This document shows, piece after piece, positions 1-7,966 of a stretch of DNA of 20,415 nucleotides. The notes beneath the pieces were generated by a model. That model saw only the letters and a program-made list of their open reading frames with translations, did no database searches and had not been told where the DNA came from. A program made the position numbers and the translations under genes. Numbering within the stretch: the stretch's first letter is position 1; each line of letters starts with the position of its first letter. The stretch comes from Bacteroidota bacterium (GTDB lineage: Bacteria > Bacteroidota > Bacteroidia > UKL13-3): NCBI GenBank assembly GCA_947462865.1, contig CANHRW010000009.1, forward strand, positions 1 through 20,415, in the 5' to 3' direction.

Positions 1-282
1 TTCATTGGTAGAATTTTAGGACCATTGTTCAAATCGAGCTTTTACAACGACAAACCCTGGCCTAAAAGCACCCATACTTCACCCAATTATATCATCAGTA
101 ACCAGCCTGAATTTGAACTTGAAAAAACAAAATTGCTAGAAATTATGCGCAATTTTTCTGTTGCAGGTGAAGCTGCATGTACCACACATCCCAATCCATT
201 TTACGGCAAAATAAGCCCAGAACAATATGGTAAAGGCATGTACAAACATTTAGACCATCACCTCAAACAATTTGGATTGTAA
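1..282 (+). CDS. DUF1569 (DinB-like) family protein, 3' part only
   Basis: The frame is open from the first base of the window, so this is the C-terminal 93 residues of a gene that starts upstream. The visible residues begin FIGRILGPLF and end in HPFY/GK-type and YKHLDHHLKQF motifs: NPFYGKISPEQYGKGMYK followed by HLDHHLKQFGL. This HxDHHLxQF ending is typical of DUF1569 proteins, small (about 150 residue) members of the DinB/YfiT-like helical-bundle superfamily. In that superfamily histidines often bind a metal, but the function of DUF1569 itself is not known. The stop lies one base before the folD ATG (TAA-T-ATG), so the two genes are probably translated from one message. I am confident of the family and make no claim about the reaction. 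Confidence 0.8.
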   Translation, partial: FIGRILGPLFKSSFYNDKPWPKSTHTSPNYIISNQPEFELEKTKLLEIMRNFSVAGEAACTTHPNPFYGKISPEQYGKGMYKHLDHHLKQFGL

Positions 283-283
283 T

Positions 284-1144
284 ATGAATCTTTTGAACGG
301 AAACGAAGTTGCCAAAGAACTCAAAGTCAAGATTAAAAAAGCAGTTGAACAACTTCAACAAGCTGGCAAGAAAACACCTCATTTGGCAGCTATTTTAGTT
401 GGTTCAGATGGTGCCAGCATGACCTACGTAAACGCAAAAGCAAAAGATTGTGCAGAAGTTGGTTTTCAATCAACAGTATTGCATTTTGATGCCAATATTA
501 GCAAAGAAGCCCTCATTCAAGAAATCATCCAAATCAATAATAACCCCGAAATAGATGGCTTAATTGTGCAATTGCCATTGCCTAAACACATTCCTGAAAA
601 AGAAATTACCGAAACCATAAGTTTTAAAAAAGATGTAGATGGTTTTCACCCTATGAATGTAGGGTATATGTTCAAAGGATTGCCTTGCTTTTTACCTGCT
701 ACTCCATATGGCATTGTTCAAATGTTAGAACACTACCAAATTGAAACCACCGGCAAACACTGTGTCATTATTGGCCGCAGCGATATTGTTGGCAAACCAA
801 TGGGAGCATTGATGTTGCAAAAAAATTGCACTGTCACAACTTGCCATAGCAAAACTGTTAACATGAAAGAAATTTGCTTGCAGGCAGATATCATTATAGC
901 CGCAGTAGGCATTCCAGAATTTTTAAAAGCTGAAATGGTAAAAGAAGGTGCCATCGTCATTGATGTGGGTATTACACGAGTTGAAGACTACAATCACCCA
1001 AAAGGATATGTATTAAAAGGTGATGTTGATTTTGAAAATGTAGCACATAAATGCAGTTGGATAACACCTGTACCAGGAGGAGTTGGACCTATGACTAGAG
1101 TGGGTCTTTTGCTCAATACTTTACAAGCTGTGCAAAACAACTAA
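284..1144 (+). CDS. folD: Bifunctional methylenetetrahydrofolate dehydrogenase / methenyltetrahydrofolate cyclohydrolase
   Basis: FolD interconverts 5,10-methylene-, methenyl- and 10-formyl-tetrahydrofolate in the cytoplasm with NADP, feeding purine and formyl-methionine synthesis. The 286-residue product matches the usual length (about 285-290). The catalytic domain carries YVNAKAKDC with the Tyr48-xxx-Lys52 pair, QLPLPKHI near 96-103 and KDVDGFHP near 116-123. The Rossmann part has GRSDIVGKP at 164-172, and the family signature PGGVGPMT is at 264-271. I chose ATG at 284 because the protein then begins MNLLNGNEVAK as family members do; an in-frame TTG at 272 lies inside the preceding gene. 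There is no Shine-Dalgarno sequence. The 3' end overlaps the convergent CvfB-like gene by four bases. Confidence 0.97.
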   Translation: MNLLNGNEVAKELKVKIKKAVEQLQQAGKKTPHLAAILVGSDGASMTYVNAKAKDCAEVGFQSTVLHFDANISKEALIQEIIQINNNPEIDGLIVQLPLPKHIPEKEITETISFKKDVDGFHPMNVGYMFKGLPCFLPATPYGIVQMLEHYQIETTGKHCVIIGRSDIVGKPMGALMLQKNCTVTTCHSKTVNMKEICLQADIIIAAVGIPEFLKAEMVKEGAIVIDVGITRVEDYNHPKGYVLKGDVDFENVAHKCSWITPVPGGVGPMTRVGLLLNTLQAVQNN

Positions 1145-1989
1145 GGTCTTTTGGTTTTTCCTAACAGCTCAATGCCATCTGAAAGTATTTGAATTTTCTT
1201 CTCTCTGAACAAATTTCCTAGACACATTTTAAAGTTCTTCTTACTCATTCCAAATACCCTATAAATTTCTTCAGGATCTGATTTGTCATGATAAGGTAAA
1301 TAGCCATTGGCTTCTTTGAGTAACTGTAAAATCTGTTGGGTTTGATCGCCCACTTTTTGGTAACCTGGTTTACCCAAAACTACGTCAATGAGGTTATTTT
1401 CTTTTACCTTTTTCACATATCCATCAAGTTCCACATTGGGCTGAACAGCAGCAAACACTTCATTGTTATACAACATACCAATGTGCTGGTTATTGACAAT
1501 CATTAAATAGCCCATTGGGGTACTTTTAAACAATTTCAATTTTACCAATTGCATTTCTTTTAATTGGTGGTTTTCGTTGCTAAATAAATCTTCTTCTAAT
1601 GCCGATGCAGCCAAACGGTTGCTAAACGTATCAAAAAACACCCTTACAAAAACATACTCTCCTACTTCAGGCATGCGTTTTTGTTTAGTCCTTGGTAAAA
1701 ACAAATCTTTAGGCAAACCCCAATCTAAAAAAGCTCCTGTTTCAGAACTGGCAACCACTCTTAAGCTAGCATTCTGCCCTACTTCGGCAATGGCTGGTTG
1801 CGCACTGGCAACTAATTCACCTTTTGTATTCAAATACAAAATGACACTAATAAAGTCGCCAATTTGTAAGCCATGTGGTGCTTCTTCTTCAGGCAAAAGC
1901 ACTACCTGATTTCCGGCTTGAATGACCCAATCGGTATTCAATTTATTTTTCACTTTAAGCGTGAGTGTCTTTCCTAATTCAGGCTGCAT
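1141..1989 (-). CDS. CvfB/YitL-like S1 RNA-binding protein
   Basis: The 282-residue protein has the layout of the CvfB family: repeated S1-like OB-fold domains at roughly 5-65, 70-135 and 145-210, then a C-terminal winged helix at about 225-280 (GYLPYHDKSDPEEIYRVFGM, then SKKNFKMCLGNLF and REKKIQIL). The second S1 unit includes GAFLDWGLPKDLFLP and the third GYLMIVNNQHIGMLYNNE. CvfB proteins bind RNA and were linked to virulence-gene expression in Staphylococcus aureus; the role in Bacteroidota is not established. The gene is last in a minus-strand operon, 10 bp after the glycosyltransferase stop. Its TAG and the folD TAA overlap on opposite strands in the shared CTAA at 1141-1144. The family call is firm and the physiological role is unknown. 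Confidence 0.85.
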   Translation of the reverse strand: MQPELGKTLTLKVKNKLNTDWVIQAGNQVVLLPEEEAPHGLQIGDFISVILYLNTKGELVASAQPAIAEVGQNASLRVVASSETGAFLDWGLPKDLFLPRTKQKRMPEVGEYVFVRVFFDTFSNRLAASALEEDLFSNENHQLKEMQLVKLKLFKSTPMGYLMIVNNQHIGMLYNNEVFAAVQPNVELDGYVKKVKENNLIDVVLGKPGYQKVGDQTQQILQLLKEANGYLPYHDKSDPEEIYRVFGMSKKNFKMCLGNLFREKKIQILSDGIELLGKTKRP

Positions 1990-1999
1990 GCGTTGTTTG

Positions 2000-2743
2000 T
2001 TATTTTTTAAAAATTCTAAATGAGCCTAAGCCCCACTTGTGAAGCCTGTAATAAATTGATGTTCTAATGACACCCAATCCATATATACTGCTGCGTTTAA
2101 AGTTAATGGATGAAGCTTCTGGAAAATATTTTGTTGGGCAAGTAACCTCTCCAATTTCAAAATTGTGCATGAACAATTGAGCCGTAATTTCATTGTCAAA
2201 CACAAAATCGTCACTACATACTTCGTAAGGAACAGTTTGCAATGCCTTTGCACTAAAAGCCCTGTAGCCTGTATGGTATTCAGACAATTTCTGGTGCATT
2301 AAAATATTTTGAAACAAGGTGAGCATGCGGTTGAAAACAAATTTGTACAATGGCATCCCTCCTTTCAAGGCGCCCATACCTAAAATACGAGATCCAAAAA
2401 CTACAGGATACACCTCATAAGCAATGATACTGCTCATTGCATGGATTAAATGTGGTGTGTATTGGTAATCAGGATGCAACATAATTACAATATCAGCACC
2501 CAATTCAAGCGCTTTGTTGTAACATGTTTTTTGATTACCCCCATAACCTTTGTTTTTCTCATGTTTGATAACATGTCTAATTCCAATACGAGCACCTAAT
2601 TCACTGGTTTGATCCTTACTGGCATCATCTACCAAAATAACATCGTCAACAATGTCAAATGGAATTTCTTTGTATGTTTTTTCGAGTGTTTTTTCAGCAT
2701 TATAAGCCGGCAATACCACTATTATTTTCTTTCCGTTCAGCAT
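2000..2743 (-). CDS. Family 2 glycosyltransferase (dolichyl-phosphate-mannose-synthase-like)
   Basis: This 247-residue GT-A fold enzyme should transfer a sugar from a nucleotide-sugar to a lipid or glycan acceptor at the inner face of the membrane. The N-terminal strand reads KKIIVVLPAYNAEKTL (5-20), followed by DDVILVDDASKDQT (33-46), which holds the first conserved Asp pair. The position of the usual DxD metal site reads HPDYQYTP near 90-97. A later YHTGYRAFS segment and an acidic DDFVFDNEI segment fit the acceptor and catalytic region. There is no clear transmembrane tail, so it is likely soluble or peripheral. It sits 4 bp after the transporter gene and 10 bp before the CvfB-like gene, in one operon. 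Donor and acceptor cannot be read from sequence. Confidence 0.88.
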   Translation of the reverse strand: MLNGKKIIVVLPAYNAEKTLEKTYKEIPFDIVDDVILVDDASKDQTSELGARIGIRHVIKHEKNKGYGGNQKTCYNKALELGADIVIMLHPDYQYTPHLIHAMSSIIAYEVYPVVFGSRILGMGALKGGMPLYKFVFNRMLTLFQNILMHQKLSEYHTGYRAFSAKALQTVPYEVCSDDFVFDNEITAQLFMHNFEIGEVTCPTKYFPEASSINFKRSSIYGLGVIRTSIYYRLHKWGLGSFRIFKK

Positions 2744-2747
2744 AAAA

Positions 2748-4058
2748 TTATCTAAAGTACAGCAAATATATCACCGCAAATATGGGCAATAAAATGGGTA
2801 AGGAAAAACGCAAAATATAGCTACCAAATGATGGCATTTCAATTCCTGTTTGTTCTGCTATGTATTTGACCATTAAATTGGGTCCATTTCCAATATAAGT
2901 CATGGCGCCAAAAACTACTGAAGACACAGAAATAGCCGCCAATAAATGGCTTGCATTTCCATTTAAAAATGCCTGTACATCTGCAGTTGAATGAACCGAA
3001 AAGCCATTGGCAGCTAGCATCATGGTAAACATACTCAAGTAAGTTGGGGCATTGTCTAGAAAACTCGAGAAAAATCCAGTTAAGCCAAACAATACAGGTG
3101 TATTTACATTGGAGGCCAATGGACCATTTTGAACAGCCAATGTTAGCCATTCTACCAATGGTATCATGCTCAAAAAAATGCCAAAAAATAAAAACACCAC
3201 TTCAACAATCGGGGTAAAATTAAAATCATTGCTGAGCAATGCCTTCTGATTGGCATTACGGTAACAAATAAATGCAACTACTAATTGCAAACATTCTCTC
3301 AGGTATGAAATGGATTGCCCATGGTATTGAATAGCAGGAATCCAATTGAATAAAGCAGGATCTAGAAATACTGAGCCCACTGCAATACCTAACCAAATAA
3401 CATTTCTTTTACCTTGTATGACAATTTTACCACTGTGTTTTTTATCGCTGTCAATCGCATTCAATTCTTTGTTCCGGCTATCGAAAAAACAAAATGCTAA
3501 TAAACACATACCTAGCCCAGTTATCCATGGCAACCACAATTGAAACAATGTCCATGTAAAAGGAACTCCTTTTAAGAACCCAATAAATAAAGGGGGATCA
3601 GCAATGGGTGTTAACATGCCCCCCATATTTGAAACAATAAATATAAAAAAGACAATGTGATAGGCTTTTACCCTATATCGGTTTAGGCGAATAAATGGTC
3701 GAACCAATAAAATAGAAGCCCCTGTTGTACCAATTAAATTGCTTGCTATTGCTGCCAGCAACAAGAAAATACAGTTGTTGACTACATTAGCTGGCCTGTC
3801 AATAAATAAAAATATGCCACCACTAGCCACATACAACAAAACCATTAATGAAATAAAAGAAAAGTATTCTGAACAAGCTTCAATAGGCAATGTAATATTT
3901 CCTATAAAAAGTACATAGTACATGCCAACCAATAATCCTAAGCCTACAGACAAAAATTTATACCACCTGTGCCATAATTGTGGCTGCATAACAGGTAAAA
4001 TAGCAATGCTGAGCAACAACATAAAAAAAGGGCTCACAAGCCATAAGGGTGTTTGCAT
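2748..4058 (-). CDS. Sodium:proton antiporter / CitMHS-type ion transporter (NhaD-like)
   Basis: The product is a 436-residue polytopic membrane protein of the ion-transporter superfamily, with roughly 11-12 hydrophobic segments. Two equivalent re-entrant regions carry the polar signatures: SNLIGTTGASILLVRPFIR with SNMGGMLTPIADPPLFIGF in the first half, and SSFLDNAPTYLSMF with GAMTYIGNGPNLMVKYIAE in the second. Bacteroidota relatives are usually named sodium:proton antiporter or putative citrate transporter (CitMHS_2). The substrate is uncertain: exchange of Na+ for H+ is the most common assignment, but a carboxylate cannot be excluded. It is the first gene of a three-gene minus-strand operon and is transcribed divergently from ruvB. 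The start ATG at 4058 follows a promoter-like element, with no Shine-Dalgarno. Confidence 0.85.
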   Translation of the reverse strand: MQTPLWLVSPFFMLLLSIAILPVMQPQLWHRWYKFLSVGLGLLVGMYYVLFIGNITLPIEACSEYFSFISLMVLLYVASGGIFLFIDRPANVVNNCIFLLLAAIASNLIGTTGASILLVRPFIRLNRYRVKAYHIVFFIFIVSNMGGMLTPIADPPLFIGFLKGVPFTWTLFQLWLPWITGLGMCLLAFCFFDSRNKELNAIDSDKKHSGKIVIQGKRNVIWLGIAVGSVFLDPALFNWIPAIQYHGQSISYLRECLQLVVAFICYRNANQKALLSNDFNFTPIVEVVFLFFGIFLSMIPLVEWLTLAVQNGPLASNVNTPVLFGLTGFFSSFLDNAPTYLSMFTMMLAANGFSVHSTADVQAFLNGNASHLLAAISVSSVVFGAMTYIGNGPNLMVKYIAEQTGIEMPSFGSYILRFSLPILLPIFAVIYLLYFR

Positions 4059-4087
4059 AATGGTTGTATTTATTTGAAATACATCAA

Positions 4088-4095
4088 CGAATATA
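4088..4095 (-). promoter_or_regulatory. Candidate -7 element for the transporter operon
   Basis: On the minus strand this reads TATATTCG, one base from the Bacteroidota -7 consensus TAnnTTTG and the same TTCG variant seen before rpsF. It would start transcription about 25 bases before the transporter ATG. The nearest TTG upstream is only 15 bases away, shorter than the usual 19 or so, so the -33 element is weak or absent. Confidence 0.4.
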
Positions 4096-4108
4096 AGATT
4101 TGATTTGA

Positions 4109-4118
4109 TTCAATTGAA
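4109..4118. promoter_or_regulatory. 10-bp palindrome in the divergent transporter/ruvB region
   Basis: TTCAATTGAA is a perfect 10-bp palindrome lying between the two divergent start regions, directly after a short GATTT direct repeat (4097-4110). Its position suits an operator for either gene, but AT-rich palindromes of this size arise easily by chance and I know of no regulator that matches it. Confidence 0.2.
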
Positions 4119-4157
4119 CTGCGAGCACATCCGTATCAACATTCCACAAAAAACAAT

Positions 4158-4165
4158 TAAATTCG
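4158..4165 (+). promoter_or_regulatory. Candidate -7 element for ruvB
   Basis: TAAATTCG matches the Bacteroidota -7 pattern with one difference and ends exactly four bases before the ruvB GTG. Transcription would then begin at or next to the start codon, giving a leaderless or nearly leaderless message. I find no TTG at the expected -33 spacing, so this is a tentative call. Confidence 0.35.
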
Positions 4166-4169
4166 TGCT

Positions 4170-5192
4170 GTGAGGAATCCAAATTTAGACCCTGAAGAAA
4201 CAAACCTGAACAATACTGAAAAGGATATTGAACGGGTATTGCGTCCAAAATCATTCGAAGATTTTACTGGTCAAGCCAATATACTTGCCAATTTACACGT
4301 ATTTGTTCAGGCGGCTAAACAACGTAAAGAAGCCTTAGACCATGTATTGTTGCACGGCCCTCCAGGTTTGGGAAAGACCACATTGGCACATATCATTGCC
4401 AATGAACTAGGAGCCAATATCAAAACCACCAGTGGACCAGTTTTAGAAAAGCCAGGCGATTTAGCTGGCTTATTAACCAACCTCGAATTTGGAGACGTCT
4501 TATTTATAGATGAAATACACCGCCTCAGTGCAGTTGTAGAAGAATTTTTGTATTCAGCCATGGAAGACTACAAAATTGACATCATGATTGACAGTGGTCC
4601 AAATGCCAGAAGCATCCAAATAGAAATAGCACCGTTTACTTTAATTGGAGCGACTACCCGTTCAGGACTATTAACAGCACCGCTAAGAGCCCGTTTTGGG
4701 ATCAATTCAAGACTCGAATATTACGATAAAAATTTAATGCGCAGCATCATTGGTCGCTCCGCCGATATTTTAAATTCTTACATTGACGAAGAAGCAGCAT
4801 TTGAAATTGCCAGAAGAAGCAGAGGTACGCCCAGAATAGGAAATGCATTGTTGCGAAGAACCAGAGATTTTGCCCAAATTAAAGGAGATGGCACCATCAA
4901 TTTACCCATTGCCCAATTTGCACTCAATGCGTTGAATGTAGATGAAGAAGGTTTGGATGAAATGGACAGCAGAATTCTAAAAACCATTATCGAAAAATTC
5001 AAAGGAGGTCCAGTAGGATTAAACACCATAGCAACTGCAATTGGTGAAGATGCTGGAACCATTGAAGAAGTGTATGAACCTTATTTAATTCAAGAGGGTT
5101 TTATGGTTCGTACGCCTAGGGGAAGAGAAATCACTGAAAAAGCTTATAGACATTTGGGCATGGGCCCCAGTTATAAAAACAGGTTGTTCTAA
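4170..5192 (+). CDS. ruvB: Holliday junction branch migration helicase RuvB
   Basis: RuvB is the hexameric AAA+ motor that works with RuvA to drive branch migration of Holliday junctions during recombinational repair. The 340-residue length matches the family (E. coli 336). Visible motifs are the N-terminal RPKSFEDFTGQ (25-35), Walker A GPPGLGKTT (63-71), Walker B LFIDEIHRL (111-119), sensor 1 GATTRSG (160-166), and PLRARFG (171-177) with the arginine finger. The C-terminal winged helix ends YLIQEGFMVRTPRGR. The start is GTG at 4170: an in-frame TAA lies at 4158-4160 and the next Met is past Walker A, so no better start exists. No RuvA or RuvC gene is adjacent. The lipid kinase gene follows after 9 bp. 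Confidence 0.97.
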   Translation: MRNPNLDPEETNLNNTEKDIERVLRPKSFEDFTGQANILANLHVFVQAAKQRKEALDHVLLHGPPGLGKTTLAHIIANELGANIKTTSGPVLEKPGDLAGLLTNLEFGDVLFIDEIHRLSAVVEEFLYSAMEDYKIDIMIDSGPNARSIQIEIAPFTLIGATTRSGLLTAPLRARFGINSRLEYYDKNLMRSIIGRSADILNSYIDEEAAFEIARRSRGTPRIGNALLRRTRDFAQIKGDGTINLPIAQFALNALNVDEEGLDEMDSRILKTIIEKFKGGPVGLNTIATAIGEDAGTIEEVYEPYLIQEGFMVRTPRGREITEKAYRHLGMGPSYKNRLF

Positions 5193-5201
5193 TGAAGTGC
5201 A

Positions 5202-6080
5202 ATGGCTAAACAAACAATTTGGTTTGTCATCAATCCAATAGCTGGAGGGAAAAACAAAAACCACATACCATCAACTATTCATAAGTATTTAAATATGCAA
5301 TTGTATGATGCGCATATTTTAACAAGTCAATCGGCAGAACACACCTTGCAATTGGCAAAAAAAGCTGTCGAAGAAAAAGTGGCAATATTGGTTGCAGTAG
5401 GTGGAGATGGAACCATCAACAACATCGCAAAATTTACTAAAAATTCCCAAACAAAATTAGCAATCATACCACTTGGATCAGGCAATGGATTTGCAAGAGA
5501 ACTGAAACTGTATGGATCTACCCAAAGAGCCATTCAAATTATCAATCAAGGCAAAAGCATACGAGTAGACAGTGGCAATATCAATGATGAATTTTTTGTA
5601 AACTTATGCGGCATTGGCTTTGATGCACATGTGGGTTCTTTGTTTGCTGGTTCTGTAAAAAGAGGGCTCCGCTCCTACCTATCTATCATTTGGAAAGAAT
5701 TGCTAAACTTTAAACCTGAACGGGTTCATATTCAAACCGACACTAAGCGTGTTGAAAGTACGGTTTTCATGGTTAGTATTTGTAACGGTCCTCAATTTGG
5801 CAACAATGCATTTATTGCTCCTAATGCCACTTTAACAGATGGGCTATTCGATATCACAATCATAGAACAATTTCCTGCTTGGAAAATACCATTTATTGCA
5901 GGTTGCATGCTCCTGAAAAAAATAAATTGGGTCAAAGAAATCAAACAATTAAAAGCCCAATCAATTCAATTGCAAAGAGTAAAACCTGGATTTGTAAATA
6001 TAGATGGAGAGCCTGTTTGGATGCAAGCAGAATTAAACATTGGCATGTATGCCAAATCAATAGCGGTACTGACTCCTTAA
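5202..6080 (+). CDS. Diacylglycerol kinase family lipid kinase (YegS/BmrU-like)
   Basis: The 292-residue protein has the diacylglycerol-kinase catalytic domain: NPIAGGKNKN (11-20), the nucleotide-binding VGGDGTINN (66-74) and PLGSGNGFARE (90-100). A second, beta-rich domain includes GIGFDAHV and ends with VNIDGEPVWMQ. Members phosphorylate diacylglycerol, sphingosine or related lipids with ATP at the cytoplasmic face of the membrane; the acceptor cannot be told from sequence. Sphingolipids occur in some Bacteroidota, so a sphingoid-base acceptor is possible, but that is inference. It lies 9 bp after ruvB and is probably cotranscribed. The stop overlaps that of the convergent LTA-synthase-like gene by four bases (6077-6080). 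The length is normal and no key motif is missing. Confidence 0.92.
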   Translation: MAKQTIWFVINPIAGGKNKNHIPSTIHKYLNMQLYDAHILTSQSAEHTLQLAKKAVEEKVAILVAVGGDGTINNIAKFTKNSQTKLAIIPLGSGNGFARELKLYGSTQRAIQIINQGKSIRVDSGNINDEFFVNLCGIGFDAHVGSLFAGSVKRGLRSYLSIIWKELLNFKPERVHIQTDTKRVESTVFMVSICNGPQFGNNAFIAPNATLTDGLFDITIIEQFPAWKIPFIAGCMLLKKINWVKEIKQLKAQSIQLQRVKPGFVNIDGEPVWMQAELNIGMYAKSIAVLTP

Positions 6081-7966
6081 TTCAAATGAGTTTGGTTGTT
6101 TTTTAAACGGTAAGTGTATTGCTGAATAACTGCTTTCAGTTTTTTATCCAATTGGCTTTGTATCGGTAAATTTTTAGCCATTAGATTTTGCAATTGCAAA
6201 CTGTCTTTTTCAACCTGAAACAAGCCAATAGCTTGCTTGCCATCAAACTGATATACCCAAGGGTATTGAACCATTTGAAAATAGCCATCTTGAAACTGTA
6301 CCGCAAAACTGTCTTCCGGGAAAGTCCCAAAACCAAACACCGAATCAGACAAATTCAAGGCAGACAATGCCAAAGGCAAAATATCAAGTTGTGAAACTGT
6401 TTGTGTGATTTCTTGATGCTTCATTGCATTGGGCTGATAGACTAATAAAGGAATTTGAAACTTACCCTGAGCTGTTTGAAAATATGGGGTTTCATTTTCT
6501 GATGAATGGTCGGCTGTTATGATAAAAACTGTTTTATTGAACCAACTTTGTTTAGCAGCCTGTTGAAAGAATAGGCGCAAAGACTCATCTACATATTGAA
6601 TGCTCTTATGAATGGGTAAAGTTCCACCTGTAAATTTCTTTTCAAATGCTTTAGGTATGGTATACGGGTGGTGAGAAGAAAGCGTAAACAACGTTGAATA
6701 AAATGGCTTTTTCTTCCTCCCCAATTCATTGACCCAATAATTTAAATAATGGTGGTCAAAAATACCCCAATATCCATCAAAATGTGCTGCATTTGGATAT
6801 TCATTCATTCCAAAATATGCCCCATTATTTGAAATAGAAATTAAATTATCAAAACCCATGGTCCCATTTTTACCTCCATGGTAAAAACTACAATCGTATC
6901 CAACTTTTTGGAGGTATGCTCCCAAGCCATCTAATTGGTTATTTTGATAAAAACTATTAAGATATTCTATACCCTTCCAACTTGGCATGGCTGAAACAAT
7001 TGCTGGAATTCCTTCAATAGAGCGTTTACCATTGGCATAAGCATGCACATAATTTTGGCCTTCTTGCAACAAGGAATCTAAAAAAGGGGTATAGGTCTTT
7101 CCGTTGGTTTGCTTTCCTAAATATTCTTTTCCAAAACTTTCTAGTACTATTAGCACCAAATTGGCCTGATCTGAATGACTATTTTGCAAATGATGAACTG
7201 GTGAATAAATGGCATCTAAAGTTTCATTATTAAAATAGACAACTGGATCCAAGCCTTGCTGCTGAACAGACATCAGCACATTGAAACCAGTATTGAGCGT
7301 TAATGGGGTATTTTTAGCACCTGTATACTTGGCTGCGTCTGCAGCATTCAAAGGCAATAATTTAAATCCTCCTCTCGCGCCGCTAAAGGCCAACAGGCCA
7401 ATGACAATGCTTCTTAATAGCAATTGCATATTGCTTGAATTTTTAAAATATTGTTGGGAAATCTGTTGTCTTAATAAATAATTACCATAAAGCAACAATG
7501 CTAAAACTGGCAAAAATAAAACCAGTACAAACCAATAATCATGCATATAAGCCCCTAATTGACCAGACAATTCTTTTCCTGAATAAAACAAATCAATGCC
7601 ACTTCTTTTTCCAGAAAACTTCAAATAAATGGCATCAATAAAATTCAGAAACAAAAAGAAGGCATTGATACCTACAAACAAAAAATGAATCAAGGGTTTT
7701 ATTCTTTGGTGCCATTGCAATTTAACTGGAAAAAGTTCAAGCAATAACCACCAAGCATTGGTGTATATAATAACTGCCAAATCAAACCGCGAACCTATCC
7801 AAAACGAATAACTAATTTCCGAAAATGATTGGTGAAAAAATGTGGGGTTCAAGCATAAAAAAACAAAGCGCGCGTAAGCATAACAAAACAACAATACCAA
7901 CAAGCGAATAACAATTGTCTTGTTTTGATAAAAGATATGTTTCAGAAACCCACGCATCTTTTCCAT
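6077..7966 (-). CDS. LTA-synthase-like membrane sulfatase-fold enzyme (phosphoglycerol/phosphoethanolamine transferase type)
   Basis: The 629-residue protein has about five N-terminal membrane segments (near 18-39, 61-80, 90-114, 143-164 and 181-196) followed by an extracytoplasmic sulfatase-type domain from about 268. The metal and active-site pattern is visible: LVLIVLESFGKEYLG with Glu276, NGKRSIEGIPAI with a serine at 316 where LtaS uses threonine as nucleophile, and FIITADHSSE with Asp486-His487. LtaS homologues move glycerol-phosphate, and cousins move phosphoethanolamine, onto lipids or glycans outside the membrane. Bacteroidota do not make classical lipoteichoic acid, so the real substrate is unknown. 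ATG at 7964-7966 abuts the permease stop; ATG at 7955-7957 (fourth codon) is an alternative. It is the last gene of the pyrD operon. Confidence 0.88.
   Translation of the reverse strand: MEKMRGFLKHIFYQNKTIVIRLLVLLFCYAYARFVFLCLNPTFFHQSFSEISYSFWIGSRFDLAVIIYTNAWWLLLELFPVKLQWHQRIKPLIHFLFVGINAFFLFLNFIDAIYLKFSGKRSGIDLFYSGKELSGQLGAYMHDYWFVLVLFLPVLALLLYGNYLLRQQISQQYFKNSSNMQLLLRSIVIGLLAFSGARGGFKLLPLNAADAAKYTGAKNTPLTLNTGFNVLMSVQQQGLDPVVYFNNETLDAIYSPVHHLQNSHSDQANLVLIVLESFGKEYLGKQTNGKTYTPFLDSLLQEGQNYVHAYANGKRSIEGIPAIVSAMPSWKGIEYLNSFYQNNQLDGLGAYLQKVGYDCSFYHGGKNGTMGFDNLISISNNGAYFGMNEYPNAAHFDGYWGIFDHHYLNYWVNELGRKKKPFYSTLFTLSSHHPYTIPKAFEKKFTGGTLPIHKSIQYVDESLRLFFQQAAKQSWFNKTVFIITADHSSENETPYFQTAQGKFQIPLLVYQPNAMKHQEITQTVSQLDILPLALSALNLSDSVFGFGTFPEDSFAVQFQDGYFQMVQYPWVYQFDGKQAIGLFQVEKDSLQLQNLMAKNLPIQSQLDKKLKAVIQQYTYRLKNNQTHLN

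Noticed and set aside
272..283. In-frame TTG start for folD at 272, adding four residues
   Set aside because: It overlaps the upstream coding sequence, while ATG at 284 gives the standard FolD N-terminus.
1577..1909. Open plus-strand frame of 110 codons opposite the CvfB-like gene
   Set aside because: It lies wholly inside a well-supported gene on the other strand and shows no family motif or start signal.
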